Positions 1-14,600 of a stretch of 64,000 bases of DNA are shown here, one piece after another. The position numbers and the translations under genes were made by a program. This DNA comes from Brienomyrus brachyistius (lineage: Eukaryota; Chordata; Actinopteri; Osteoglossiformes; Mormyridae). Each line of letters opens with the position of its first letter. The first letter of the stretch is position 1. Location: positions 51,664 through 115,663 of the forward strand of contig NW_026042706.1 in assembly GCF_023856365.1 (NCBI RefSeq), given 5' to 3'. The notes beneath the pieces were generated by a model. That model was not told where the DNA came from and made no database searches. It saw only the letters and a program-made list of their open reading frames with translations.

Positions 1-1450
1 TTAGCATATTAGCATATTAGCATATTAGCATAGCGTGTTAGCATATTAGCGTATTAGCATATTAGCATATTAGCATATTAGCATATTAGCATATTAGCAT
101 AGTATATTAGCATATTAGCATATTAGCATAGTATATTAGCATAGCGTGTTAGCATAGCGTATTAGCATATTAGCATATTAGCATAGCATATTAGCATAGC
201 ATATTAGCATATTAGTATATTAGCATAGCATGTTAGCATATTAGCATATTAGCATATTAGCATATTAGCATATTAGCATATTAGCATATTAGCATAGCAT
301 ATTAGCACATTAGCATATTAGCATATTAGCATAGCATATTAGCATAGCATATTAGCATATTAGCATATTAGCATATTAGCATATTAGTATATTAGCATAT
401 TACCATAGCATATTAGCATATTAGCATAGCGTGTTAGCATATTAGCGTATTAGCATATTAGCATATTAGCATAGCATATTAGCATCTTAGCATATTAGCA
501 TCAGCATATTAGCATCTTAGCATATTAGCATAGCATATTAGCATATTAGCATATTAGCATATTAGCATATTAGCATATTAGCATGTTAGTATAGCGTGTT
601 AGCATATTAGCGTATTAGCATATTAGCATATTAGCATAGCATATTAGCATATTAGCATATTAGCATATTAGCATATTAGCATAGCGTGTTAGCATATTAG
701 CATATTAGCATATTAGCATAGCATATTAGCATATTAGCATATTAGCATATTAGCATATTAGCATATTAGCATATTAGCATAGCATATTAGCATATTAGCA
801 TATTAGCATAGCGTGTTAGCATATTAGCGTATTAACATAGCATATTAGCATATTGGCATATTAGCATATTGGCATATTAGCATATTAGCATATTAGCATA
901 GCGTGTTAGCATATTAGCATATTAGCATATTAGCATATTAGCATATTAGCATATTAGCATAGCGTGTTAGCATATTAGCATATTAGCATAATAGCATATT
1001 AGCATATTAGCATAGCGTGTTAGCATAGCGTATTAGCATATTAGCATATTAGCATAGCATATTAGTATATTAGCATAGCATATTAGCATATTAGCATATT
1101 AGCATATTAGCATATTAATATATTAGCATAGCGTGTTAGCATATTAACGTATTAGCATATTAGCATATTAGCATATTAGCATAGCATATTAGCATATTAG
1201 CACATTAGCATATTAGCATACTAGCATATTAGCATATTAGCATAGCGTGTTAGCATATTAGCGTATTAACATAGCATATTAGCATAGCATATTAGCATAT
1301 TAGCATATTAGCATATTAGCATATTAGTATAGCGTGTTAGCATATTAGCATATTAGTATACTAGCATATTAGCATATTAGCATAGCGTGTTAGCATATTA
1401 GCGTATTAGCATATTAGCATATTAGCATATTAGCATAGCATATTAGCATA
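1..1450. repeat. Array segment 1: start of window, related to 12.8-13.5 kb
   Basis: Ordinary A/B/C array. It carries the landmark ACCATAG at 412, TTAGCATC-type units near 484-510 and CATGTTAGTATAG at 582. The same markers in the same order are at 13100, 13181 and 13258, an offset of about 12.68 kb, so roughly 0.1-0.9 kb is a relative of 12.8-13.5 kb. TTGGCATA units appear near 850-880, a variant also found near 8.56, 16.62, 21.83 and 29.54 kb. C modules lie at 33, 144, 429, 594, 684, 811, 901, 962 and 1015. No gene or unique sequence is present. Confidence 0.8.
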
Positions 1451-1574
1451 TTAGCATATTAGCACATTAACATAGCATATTAGCATATTAACATATTAGC
1501 ATATTAGCATAATACCATATTAGCATAGCATGTTAACATATTAGCATATTAGCATAATAGCATATTAGCATAGC

Positions 1575-1584
1575 ATGTTAACAT
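1575..1584. repeat. Recurrent variant-rich cassette with ATGTTAACAT palindrome
   Basis: The densest variant cassette runs TTAGCACA, GCATA, TTAACATA, an ATAGCATA unit, then GCATG followed by TTAACATA, whose junction is the 10-bp palindrome ATGTTAACAT, usually ending at a CpG unit. Palindrome starts include 1530, 1575, 2014, 4320, 5765, 9226, 9768, 10281, 11606, 12508, 16438, 17319, 19174, 19219, 21636, 22493, 37073 and 60716, with a GTATG-preceded form at 8371, 29344 and 50119. A related form lacking TT (CATAACAT) is at 2449, 14982, 20141 and 48257. Spacing is irregular, from 45 bp to a few kb. Confidence 0.8.
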
Positions 1585-3181
1585 ATTAGCGTATTAGCAT
1601 ATTAGCATATTAGCATAGCATATTAGCATATTAGCATATTAGCATATTAACATATTAGCATATTAGCATAGCGTGTTAGCATATTAGCATATTAACATAT
1701 TAGCATATTAGCATATTAGCATAGCATATTAGCATATTAGCATAGCGTGTTAGCATAGCGTATTAGCATATTAGCATATTAGCATATTAGCATAGCATCT
1801 TAGCATATTAGCATATTAGCATATTAGCATAGAATATTAGCATATTAGCATATTAGCATATTAGCATATTAGCATGGCGTTTTAGCATATTAGCATATTA
1901 GCATATTAGCATATTAACATAGCGTGTTAGCATATTAGCATATTAGCACATTAGCATAGCATATTAGCATATTAACATATTAGCATATTAACATAATAGC
2001 ATATTAGCATAGCATGTTAACATAGCGTATTAACGTATTACCATAGCATATTAGCATATTAGAATATTAGCATATTAGCATATTAGCATAGCATATTAGC
2101 GTATTGGCATAGCGTGTTAGCATATTAGCGTGTTAGCATATTAGCATATTAACATATTAGCATATTAGCATAGCATATTAGCATAGCATATTAGCATATT
2201 AGCATATTAGCATATTAGCATATTAGCATAGTGTGTTAGCATATTAGCATATTAGCACATTAGCATATTAGCATATTAGCATAGCGTGTTAGCATATTAG
2301 CGTATTAGCATATTAGCATATTAGCATATTAGCATAGAATATTAGCATATAAGCATATTAGCATAGCATATTAGCATATTAGCATAGCGTGTTAGCATAT
2401 TAGCATATTAGCATATTAGCATATTAGCATAATAGCATATTAGCATAGCATAACATATTAGCGTATTAGCATATTAGCATATTAGCATAGCATATTAGCA
2501 TATTAGCATATTAGCATATTAGCATATTAGCATAGCGTGTTAGCATATTAACATATTAGCATATTAGCATATTAGCATATTAGCATAGCGTGTTAGCATA
2601 TTAGCGTATTAGCATATTAGCATAGTATATTAGCATATTAGCATATTAGCATAGCATATTAGCATAGCGTGTTAGCATATTAGCGTATTAGCATATTAGC
2701 ATATTAGCATAGCATATTAGCATATTAGCATATTAGCATATTAGCATATTAGCATAGCGTGTTAGCATATTAGCATATTAGCATATTAGCATATTAGCAT
2801 ATTAGCACATTAGCATATTAGCATATTAGCATAGCATATTAGCATAGCATATTAGCATATTAGCATATTAGTATATTAGCATATTAGTATATTAGCATAT
2901 TAGCATATTAGCATATTACCATAGCATATTAGCATATTAGCATAGCATGTTAGCATATTAGCGTATTAGCATATTAGTATATTAGCATAGCATATTAGCA
3001 TCTTAGCATATTAGCATAGCATATTAGCATATTAGTATATTAGCATATTAGCATATTAGTATAGCGTGTTAGCATATTAGCGTATTAGCATATTAGCATA
3101 TTAGCATAGCATATTAGCATATTAGCATATTAGCATATTAGCATATTAGCATATTAGCATAGCGTGTTAGCATATTAGCAT

Positions 3182-3197
3182 ATTTGCATATTTGCAT
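3182..3197 (-). repeat. Tandem perfect octamer motif ATTTGCAT x2 (eight loci)
   Basis: Two adjacent TTTGCATA units create two perfect ATTTGCAT sites (ATGCAAAT on the minus strand), the canonical POU/Oct octamer, 8 bp apart. The same pair, always just after a C module and two A-type units, lies at 11140, 15707, 20834, 32108, 42331, 44036 and 49333. Single ATTTGCAT sites occur, for example, at 13221 and 34240. Whether a POU protein binds here is inference; the motif identity is seen. Confidence 0.75.
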
Positions 3198-3474
3198 AGC
3201 ATATTAGCATATTAGCATATTAGCATATTAGCATAGCATATTAGCATATTAGCATATTAGCATATTAGCATAGCGTGTTAGCATATTAGCGTATTAACAT
3301 AGCATATTAGCATAGCATATTAGCATATTAGCATATTAGCATATTAGCATATTAGCATAGCGTGTTAGCATATTAGCGTATTAGCATATTAGCATATTAG
3401 CATAGCATATTAGCATATTAGCATATTAGCATATTAGCATATTAGCATAGCGTGTTAGCATATTAGCGTATTAG

Positions 3475-3486
3475 AATATGCATATT
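3475..3486. repeat. 12-bp perfect palindrome AATATGCATATT (16 loci noted)
   Basis: A TTAGAATA unit followed by a truncated unit TGCATA makes a perfect 12-bp palindrome. It always sits directly after a C module, one A unit and TTAGCGTA. I noted copies starting at 3475, 5179, 6029, 15939, 21111, 24534, 26137, 26987, 38542, 42616, 44369, 49602, 53272, 55303, 56958 and 61980. It shifts the 8-bp phase by 2 bp, so it is a rare non-8/5 join that has been spread by block duplication. Confidence 0.85.
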
Positions 3487-5931
3487 AGCATAGCATATTA
3501 GCATATTAGCATATTAGCATATTAGCATATTAGCATATTAGCATATTAGCATAGCGTGTTAGCATAGCGTATTAGCATATTAGCATATTAGCATAGCATA
3601 TTAGCGTATTAGCATATTAGCATATTAGCATAGCATATTAGCATATTAGCATATTAGCATATTAGCATAGCGTGTTAGCATATTAGCATATTAGCATATT
3701 AGCATATTAGCATAGCATATTAGCATATTAGCATAGCGTGTTAGCATATTAGCATATTAGCATACTAGCATATTAGCATAGCGTGTTAACATATTAGCGT
3801 ATTAGCATATTAGCATATTAGCATAGCGTATTAGCAAATTAGCATATTAGCATATTAGCATATTAGCATAGCGTGTTAGCATATTAGCATATTAGCATAT
3901 TAGCATAGCGTGTTAGCATATTAGCATATTAGCATATTAGTATATTAGCATTGAATATTAGCATATTAGCATATTAGCATATTAGCATATTAGCATATTA
4001 GTATAGCGTATTAGCATATTAGCATATTAGCATATTAGCATAGCATATTAGCATATTAGCATATTAGCATATTAGCATATTAGCATATTAGCATAGTGTG
4101 TTAGCATATTAGCATATTAGCACATTAGCATATTAGCATATTAGCATAGCGTGTTAGCATAGCGTATTAGCATATTAGCATATTAGCATATTAGCATAGA
4201 ATATTAGCATATAAGCATATTAGCATAGCATATTAGCATATTAGCATAGCGTGTTAGCATATTAGCATATTAGCATATTAGCATATTAGCATATTAGCAT
4301 AATAGCATATTAGCATAGCATGTTAACATATTAGCGTATTAGCATATTAGCATATTAGCATATTAGCATAGCATATTAGCATATTAGCATATTAGCATAT
4401 TAGCATAGCGTGTTAGCATATTAGCATGTTAGCATATTAGCGTATTAGCATATTAGCATATTAGCATATTAGCATAGCATATTAGCATATTAACATATTA
4501 GCATATTAGCATATTAGCATATTAGCATAGCGTGTTAGCATATTAGCGTATTAGCATATTAGCATAGTATATTAGCATATTAGCATAGCATATTAGTATA
4601 GCGTGTTAGCATATTAGCGTATTAGCATATTAGCATATTAGCATAGCATATTAGCATATTAGCATATTAGCATATTAGCATATTAGCATATTAGCATAGC
4701 ATGTTAGTATATTAGCGTATTAGCATATTAGCATATTAGCATATTAGCACATTAGCATATTAGCATATTAGCATAGCATATTAGCATAGCATATTAGCAT
4801 ATTAGCATATTAGTATATTAGCATATTAGCATATTAGCATATTACCATAGCATATTAGCATATTAGCATAGCATGTTAGCATATTAGCGTATTAGCATAT
4901 TAGTATATTAGCATAGCATATTAGCATCTTAGCATATTAGCATAGCATATTAGCATATTAGTATATTAGCATATTAGCATATTAGTATAGCATGTTAGCA
5001 TATTAGCGTATTAGCATATTAGCATATTAGCATAGCATATTAGCATATTAGCATATTAGCATATTAGCATAGCGTGTTAGCATATTAGCGTATTAGCATA
5101 TTAGCATATTAGCATAGCATATTAGCATATTAGCATATTAGCATATTAGCATAGCGTGTTAGCATATTAGCGTATTAGAATATGCATATTAGCATAGCAT
5201 ATTAGCATATTAGCATATTAGCATATTAGCATATTAACATAGCATATTAGCATAGCGTGTTAGCATATTAGCGTATTAGCATATTAGCATATTAGCATAG
5301 CATATTAGCATATTAGCATATTAGCATATTAGCATAGCATATTAGCATATTAGCATAGCGTGTTAGCATATTAGCATATTAGCATACTAGCATATTAGCA
5401 TAGCGTGTTAACATATTAGCGTATTAGCATATTAGCATATTAGCATAGCGTATTACCAAATTAGCATATTAGCATATTAGCATATTAGCATAGCGTGTTA
5501 GCATATTAGCATATTAGCATATTAGCATATTAGCATAGCGTGTTAGCATATTAGCATATTAGCATATTAGTATATTAGCATTGAATATTAGCATATTAGC
5601 ATATTAGCATATTAGCATATTAGTATAGCGTGTTAGCATATTAGCATATTAGCATATTAGCATATTAGCATAGCGTGTTAGCATATTAGCATATTAGCAC
5701 ATTAGCATAGCATATTAGCATATTAACATATTAGCATATTAGCATAATAGCATATTAGCATAGCATGTTAACATAGCGTATTAACGTATTAGCATATTAG
5801 CATATTAGCATAGCGTGTTAGCATATTATCGTATTAACATAGCATATTAGCATAGCATATTAGCATATTAGCATATTAGCATATTAGCATATTAGCATAT
5901 TAGCATATTAGCATAGCGTGTTAGCATATTA

Positions 5932-5939
5932 GCGTCAGC
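5932..5939. repeat. Landmark GCGTCAGC junction (four loci)
   Basis: A TTAGCGTA unit loses its end and joins CAGCATA, giving GCGTCAGC, at 5932, 26890, 38474 and 61886. The same 3-bp-short join, as GCATCAGC, is near 499. Offsets between successive loci are 20958, 11584 and 23412 bp. Confidence 0.82.
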
Positions 5940-8900
5940 ATATTAGCATATTAGCATAGCATATTAGCATATTAACATATTAGCATATTAGCATATTAGC
6001 ATAGCGTGTTAGCATATTAGCGTATTAGAATATGCATATTAGCATAGCATATTAGCATATTAGCATATTAGCATGTTAGCATATTAGCATATTAACATAG
6101 CATATTAGCATGTTAGTATATTAGCGTATTAGCATATTAGCATATTAGCATAGCATATTAGCATATTAGCATATTAGCATATTAGCATAGCATATTAGCA
6201 TATTAGCATAGCATCTTAGCATATTAGCATAGCGTGTTAGCATATTAGCATATTAGCATATTAGCATAGCGTGTTAACATATTAGCGGATTAGCATATTA
6301 GCATATTAGCATAGTATATTAGCATAGCATATTAGCATAGCATATTAGCATATTAGCATAGCGTGTTAGCATATTAGCATATTAGCATATTAGCATATTA
6401 GCATAGCGTGTTAGCATATTAGCGTATTAGCATATTAGCATATTAGCATAGCATATTAGCATATTAGCATATTAGCATATTAGCATATTAGCATAGCGTG
6501 TTAGCATAGCGTGTTAGCATATTAGCGTATTAGCATATTAGCATATTAGCATAGCATATTAGCATATTAGCATATTAGCATATTAGCATAGCGTGTTAGC
6601 ATATTAGCGTATTAGCATATTAGCATAGCATATTAGCATAGCATATTAGCATATTAGCATAGCATCTTAGCATATTAGCATATTAGCATATTAGCATATT
6701 AGCATAGCGTATTAGCATAGCGTATTAGCATATTAGCATATTAGTCTATTAGCATATTAGCATATTAGCATATTAGCATAGCATATTAGCATATTAGCAT
6801 AGCATATTAGCATATTAGCATATTAGAATAGTGTGTTAGCATATTAGCATATTAGCATATTAGCATATTAGCATAGCGTGTTAGCATAGCGTGTTAGCAT
6901 ATTAGCGTATTAGCATATTAGCATATTAGCATATTAGCATACTAGCATATTAGCATATTAGCATAGCGTGTTGGCATAGCGTATTAGTATATTAGCATAT
7001 TAGCATAGCATATTAGCATATTAGCATATTAGCATATTAGCATATTAGTATAGCGTGTTAGCATATTAGCGTATTAGCATATTAGCATATTAGCATATTA
7101 ACATAGCATATTAGCATATTAGCATATTAACATAGCATATTAGCATATTAGCATATTAGCATATTAGCATATTAGCATATTAGCATATTAGCATATTAGC
7201 ATAGCATATTAGCATATTAGCATAGCGTGTTAGCATATTAGCGTATTAGCATATTAGCATATTAGCATACCATATTAGCATATTAGCATATTAGCATATT
7301 AGCATAGCGTGTTAGCATATTAGCATATTAGCATATTAGCATATTAGCATAGTGTGTTAACATATTAGCGGATTAGCATATTAGCATATTAGCATAGCAT
7401 ATTAGCATATTAGCATAGCGTGTTAGCATATTAGCATATTAGCGTGTTAGCATATTAGCATATTAGCATATTAGCATATTAGCATAGTGTGTTAGCATAT
7501 TAGCGTATTAGCATATTAGCATATTAGCATAGCATATTAGCATATTAGCATATTAGCATATTAGCATAGCGTGTTAGCATATTAGCGTATTAGCATATTA
7601 GCATATTAGCATATTAGCATAGCATATTAGCATATTAGCATAGCATATTAGCATAGCGTGTTAGCATATTAGCGTATTAGCATATTAACATATTAGCATA
7701 GCATATTAGCATATTAGCATAGCATATTAGCATATTAGCATATTAGCATATTAGCATATTAGCATAGCATATTAGCATATTAGCATATTAGCATATTAGC
7801 ATATTAGCTTAGCGTATTAGCATGTTAACGTATTAGCATGTTAGCATATTAGCATAGCATCTTAGCATATTAGCATATTAGCATATTAGCATATTAGCAT
7901 AGCGTGTTAGCATAGCGTATTAGCATATTAGCATATTAGCATAGCATATTAGCGTATTAGCATATTAGCATATTAGCATAGCATATTAGCATATTAGCAT
8001 ATTAGCATATTAGCATAGCGTGTTAGCATATTAGCATATTAGCATAGCATATTAGCATATTAGCATAGCGTGTTAGCATATTAGCGTATTAGCATATTAG
8101 CATAGCATATTAGCATATTAGCATAGCGTGTTAGCATATTAGCGTATTAGCATATTAGCATAGCATATTAGTGTATTAGCATAGCATATTAGCATATTAG
8201 CATATTAGCATATTAGCATAGTGTGTTAGCATATTAGTGTATTAGCATATTAGCATATTAGCATATTAGCATAGCGTGTTAGCATATTAGCATATTAGCA
8301 TATTAGCACATTAACATAGCATATTAGCATATTAACATAGCATATTAGCATAATAGCATATTAGCATAGTATGTTAACATATTAGCGTGTTAGCATATTA
8401 GCATGTTAGCATATTAGCATAGTATATTAGCATATTAGCATATTAGCATAGCATATTAGCATAGCGTGTTAGCATATTAGCGTATAAGCATATTAGCATA
8501 TTAGCATATTAGCATATTAGTATAGCGTGTTAGCATATTAGCATATTAGCATATTAGCATATTGGCATATTGGCATATTAGCATATTAGCATATTAGCAT
8601 AGCGTGTTAGCATATTAGCGTATTAGCATATTAGCATATTAGCATATTAGCATATTAGCATAGCGTGTTAGCATATTAGCATATTAGCATAATAGCATAT
8701 TAGCATATTAGCATAGCGTGTTAGCATATTAGCGTATTAGCATATTAACATATTAGCATAGCATATTAGTATATTAGCATAGCATATTAGCATAGCATAT
8801 TAGCATATTAATATATTAGCATAGCGTGTTAGCATATTAGCGTATTAGCATATTAGCATATTAGCATAGCATATTAGCATATTAGCACATTAGCACATTA

Positions 8901-11692
8901 GCATATTAGCATACTAGCACATTAGCATATTAGCATAGCGTGTTAGCATATTAGCGTATTAACATATTAGCATATTAGCATAGCATATTAGCATATTAGC
9001 ATATTAGCATATTAGCATATTAGCATAGCGTGTTAGCATATTAGCATATTAGTATACTAGCATATTAGCATATTAGCATAGCGTGTTAGCATATTAGCGT
9101 ATTAGCATATTAGCATATTAGCATATTAGCATAGCATATTAGCATATTAGCATATTAGCACATTAACATAGCATATTAGCATATTAACATATTAGCATAT
9201 TAGCATAATAGCATATTAGCATAGCATGTTAACATAGCGTATTAACGTATTAGCATATTAGCATATTAGCATAGCATATTAGCATATTAGCATATTAGCA
9301 TATTAGCATATTAGCATATTAGCATAGCGTGTTAGCATAGCGTGTTAGCATATTAGCATATTAACATATTAGCATATTAGCATATTAGCATAGCATATTA
9401 GCGTGTTAGCATATTAGCGTGTTAGCATATTAGCATATTAACATATTAGCATATTAGCATATTAGCATAGCATATTAGCGTATTAGCATAGCGTGTTAGC
9501 ATAGCGTATTAGCATATTAGCATATTAGCATAGCATCTTAGCATATTAGCATATTAGCATATTAGCATAGAATATTAGCATATTAGCATATTAGCATATT
9601 AGCATATTAGCATGGCGTTTTAGCATATTAGCATATTAGCATATTAGCATATTAGCATATTAGCATATTAGCATAGCGTGTTAGCATATTAGCATATTAG
9701 CACATTAGCATAGCATATTAGCATATTAACATATTAGCATATTAACATAATAGCATATTAGCATAGCATGTTAACATAGCGTATTAACGTATTAGCATAG
9801 CATATTAGCATATTAGCATATTAGCATATTAGCACATTAGCATAGCGTGTTAGCATATTAGCGTGTTAGCATATTAGCATATTAGCATATTAGCATATTA
9901 GCATATTAGCATATTAGCATAGCATATTAGCGTATTAGCATAGCGTTTTAGCATAGCGTATTAGCATATTAGCATATTAACGTATTAGCATATTAGCATA
10001 TTAGCATATTAGCATAGCATATTAGCATATTAGCATATTAGCATATTAGCATATTAGCATAGTGTGTTAGCATATTAGCATATTAGCATATTAGCATATT
10101 AGCATATTAGCATAGCGTGTTAGCATATTAGCGTATTAGCATATTAGCATATTAGCATATTAGCATAGAATATTAGCATATAAGCATATTAGCATAGCAT
10201 ATTAGCATATTAGCATAGCGTGTTAGCATATTAGCATATTAGCATATTAGCATATTAGCATAATAGCATATTAGCATAGCATGTTAACATATTAGCGTAA
10301 TAGCATATTAGCATATTAGCATATTAGCATAGCATATTAGCATATTAGCATATTAGCATATTAGCATATTAGCATATTAGCATAGCGTGTTAGCATATTA
10401 GCATGTTAGCATATTAGCGTATTAGCATATTAGCATATTAGCATAGCATATTAGCATATTAACATATTAGCATATTAGCATATCAGCATATTAGCATAGC
10501 GTGTTAGCATATTAGCGTATTAGCATATTAGCATAGTATATTAGCATATTAGCGTATTAGCATATTAGCATAGTATATTAGCATATTAGCATATTAGCAT
10601 ATTAGCATAGCATATTAGCATAGCGTGTTAGCATATTAGCGTATTAGCATATTAGCATAGCATATTAGCATATTAGCATATTAGCATATTAGCATATTAG
10701 CATAGCATGTTAGTATATTAGCGTATTAGCATATTAGCATATTAGCATATTAGCATATTAGCATATTAGCACATTAGCATATTAGCATATTAGCATAGCA
10801 TATTAGCATAGCATATTAGCATATTAACATATTAGTATATTAGCATATTAGCATATTAGCATATTATCATATTACCATAGCATAGCATATTAGCATAGCA
10901 TGTTAGCATATTAGCGTATTAGCATATTAGTATATTAGCATAGCATATTAGCATCTTAGCATATTAGCATAGCATATTAGCATATTAGTATATTAGCATA
11001 TTAGCATATTAGCATAGCATATTAGCATATTTGTATATTAGCATATTAGCATATTAGTATAGCGTGTTAGCATATTAGCATAGCATATTAGCATATTAGC
11101 ATATTAGCATATTAGCATAGCGTGTTAGCATATTAGCATATTTGCATATTTGCATAGCATATTAGCATATTAGCATATTAGCATATTAGCATATTAGCAT
11201 ATTAGCATATTAGCATATTAGCATAGCACATTAGCATATTAGCATATTAGCATAGCGTGTTAGCATATTAGCGTATTAACATAGCATATTAGCATAGCAT
11301 ATTAGCATATTAGCATATTAGCATATTAGCATAGCGTGTTAGCATATTAGCGTATTAGCATATTAGCGTATTAGCATATTAGCTTATTAGCATATTAGCA
11401 TATTAGCATAGCATATTAGCATATTAGCATATTAGCATATCGTGTTAGCATATTACCATATTAGCATATTAGCATATTAGCATATTAGCATATTAGCATA
11501 TTAGAATATTAGCATAGCGTGTTAGCATATTAGCATATTAACACATTAGCATAGCATATTAGTATATTAACATAGCATATTAGCATAATAGCATATTAGC
11601 ATAGCATGTTAACATATTAGCGTGTTAGCGTATTAGCATATTAGCATAGTATATTAGCATATTAGCATATTAGCATAGCATATTAGCATAGC

Positions 11693-11709
11693 GTGTTACC
11701 ATATTTGCG
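11693..11709. repeat. Landmark GTGTTACCATATTTGCG (eight loci)
   Basis: A C module followed by TTACCATA and TTTGCGTA (or TTTGCATA). Starts are 11693, 32677, 37168, 40275, 45886, 58891, 60811 and 63956. The copy at 40275 has TTTGCATA, having lost the CpG. Useful as an alignment anchor for the 21-kb, 23.6-kb, 18.6-kb and 5.05-kb offsets. Confidence 0.82.
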
Positions 11710-12899
11710 TATTAGCATATTAGCATATTAGCATATTAGCATATTAGCATAGCGTGTTAGCATATTCGCATATTAGCATATTAACATATTGGCATATTAG
11801 CATATTAGCATATTAGCATAGCGTGTTAGCATATTAGCGTATTAGCATATTAGCATATTAGCATATTAGCATATTAGCATATTACCATAGCGTGTTAGCA
11901 TATTAGCATATTAGCATATTAGCATAGCGTGTTAGCATATTAGTGTATTAGCATATTAGCATATTAGCATATTAGCATAGCATATTAGTATATTAGCATA
12001 GCATATTAGCATATTAGCATATTAGCATATTAGCATATTAGCATATTAACATAGCGTGTTAGCATATTATCGTATTAGCATATTAGCATATTAGCATAGT
12101 ATATTAGCATATTAGCATATTAGCATATTAGCATATTAGCATAGCGTGTTAGCATATTAGCATACTAGCATATTAGCATAGCGTGTTAGCATATTAGCGT
12201 ATTAGCATATTAGCATATTAGCATATTAGCATATTAGCATATTAGCATATTAGCATAGCGTATTAGCAAATTAGCATATTAGCATATTAGCATATTAGCA
12301 TATTAGCATAGCGTGTTAGCATATTAGCGTATTAGCATATTAGCATATTAGCATTCAATATTAGCATATTAGCATATTAGCATATTAGCATAGCGTGTTA
12401 GCATAGCATATTAGCATATTAGCATAGCATATTAGCATAGCGTGTTAGCATATTAGCATATTAGCATATTAACATAGCATATTAGCATAATAGCATATTA
12501 GCATAGCATGTTAACATATTAGCGTATTAGCATATTAGCATATTAGCATATTAGCATATTAGCATATTAGCATTCAATATTAGCATATTAGCGTATTAGC
12601 ATATTAGCATATTAGCGTATTAGCATATTAGCATATTAGCATATTAGCATAGCATATTAGCATATTAGCATATTAGCATAGCGTGTTAGCATAGCGTGTT
12701 AGCATATTAGCGTATTAGCATATTAGCATATTAGCATATTAGCATAGCATATTAGCATATTAGCATATTAGCATATTAGCATAGCGTGTTAGCATATTAG
12801 CGTATTAGCATATTAGCGTATTAGCATATTAGCATAGTATATTAGCATATTAGCATATTAGCATAGCATATTAGCATAGCGTGTTAGCATAGCGTATTA

Positions 12900-14600
12900 G
12901 CATATTAGCATATTAGCATAGCATATTAGCATAGCATATTAGCATATTAGCATATTAGCATAGCATGTTAGCATATTAGCATATTAGCATATTAGCATAT
13001 TAGCATATTAGCATATTAGCATATTAGCATAGTATATTAGCATAGCATATTAGCATATTAGCATATTAGCATATTAGCATATTAGTATATTAGCATATTA
13101 CCATAGCATATTAGCATATTAGCATAGCGTGTTAGCATATTAGCGTATTAGCATATTAGCATATTAGCATAGCATATTAGCATCTTAGCATATTAGCATC
13201 TTAGCATATTAGCATAGCATATTTGCATATTAGCATATTAGCATATTAGCATATTAGCATGTTAGTATAGCGTGTTAGCATATTAGCGTATTAGCATATT
13301 AGCATATTAGCATAGCATATTAGCATATTAGCATATTAGCATAGCATATTAGCATATTAGCATATTAGCATATTAGCATATTAGCATATTAGCATATTAG
13401 CATATTAGCATAGCATATTAGCATATTAGCATATTAGCATATTAGCATATTAGCATAGGGTGTTAGCATATTAGCGTATTAACATAGCATATTAGCATAT
13501 TAGCATATTAGCATATTAGCATATTAGCATAGTATGTTAGCATAGCGTATTAGCATATTAGCATATTAGCATATTAGCATAGCATATTAGCATATTAGCA
13601 TATTAGCATATTAGCGTATTAGCATATTAGCATATTAGCGTATTAGCATATTAGCATATTAGCATATTAGCATAGCATATTAGCATATTAGCATATTAGC
13701 ATAGCGTGTTAGCATAGCGTGTTAGCATATTAGCGTATTAGCATATTAGCATATTAGCATATTAGCATAGCATATTAGCATATTAGCATATTAGCATATT
13801 AGCATAGCGTGTTAGCATATTAGCGTATTAGCATATTAGCGTATTAGCATATTAGCATAGTATATTAGCATATTAGCATATTAGCATAGCATATTAGCAT
13901 AGCGTGTTAGCATAGCGTATTAGCATATTAGCATATTAGCATAGCATATTAGCATAGCATATTAGCATATTAGCATATTAGCATAGCATGTTAGCATATT
14001 AGCATATTAGCATATTAGCATATTAGCATATTAGCATATTAGCATATTAGCACATTAGCATATTAGCATATTAGCATAGTATATTAGCATAGCATATTAG
14101 CATATTAGCATATTAGCATATTAGCATATTAGTATATTAGCATATTACCATAGCATATTAGCATATTAGCATAGCGTGTTAGCATATTAGCGTATTAGCA
14201 TATTAGCATATTAGCATAGCATATTAGCATCTTAGCATATTAGCATCTTAGCATATTAGCATAGCATATTAGCATATTAGCATATTAGCATATTAGCATA
14301 TTACCATGTTAGTATAGCGTGTTAGCATATTAGCGTATTAGCATATTAGCATATTAGCATAGCATATTAGCATATTAGCATATTAGCATATTAGCATAGC
14401 GTGTTAGCATATTAGCATATTAGCATATTAGCATAGCATATTAGCATATTAGCATATTAGCATATTAGCATATTAGCATATTAGCATAGCATATTAGCAT
14501 ATTAGCATATTAGCATATTAGCATATTAGCATAGGGTGTTAGCATATTAGCGTATTAACATAGCATATTAGCATATTAGCATATTAGCATATTAGCATAT
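12900..14600. repeat. Local tandem duplication, about 1.05-1.08 kb
   Basis: Two adjacent copies share ordered markers: ACCATAG at 13100 and 14147, TTAGCATC units at 13181 and 14229, CATGTTAGTATAG at 13258 and 14305, and the unusual C-module variant GGGTG inside CATAGGGTG at 13454 and 14530. The offset grows from 1047 to 1076. The related region at 34.1-34.6 kb has a single copy, so the duplication happened in one copy only, after the 21-kb event (or one copy was lost in the other). Confidence 0.82.

Larger units (their letters stand above)
1450..3700. repeat. Segmental copy D0a (pairs with about 19.1-21.4 kb)
   Basis: Landmarks in order are ATGTTAACAT at 1530 and again 45 bp later at 1575, GGCGTTTT at 1876, ACCATAG at 2040, a TTGG unit at 2104, GAATATT at 2337, CATAACAT at 2449, ACCATAG at 2918, paired ATTTGCAT octamers from 3182 and the AATATGCATATT palindrome at 3475. 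The same series is at 19174, 19219, 19552, 19716, 19780, 20005, 20141, 20586, 20834 and 21111. Offsets run 17644, 17644, 17676, 17676, 17676, 17668, 17692, 17668, 17652 and 17636. The small drift is made of steps of 8 or multiples of 8, as expected from gain and loss of single 8-bp units since duplication. Confidence 0.85.
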
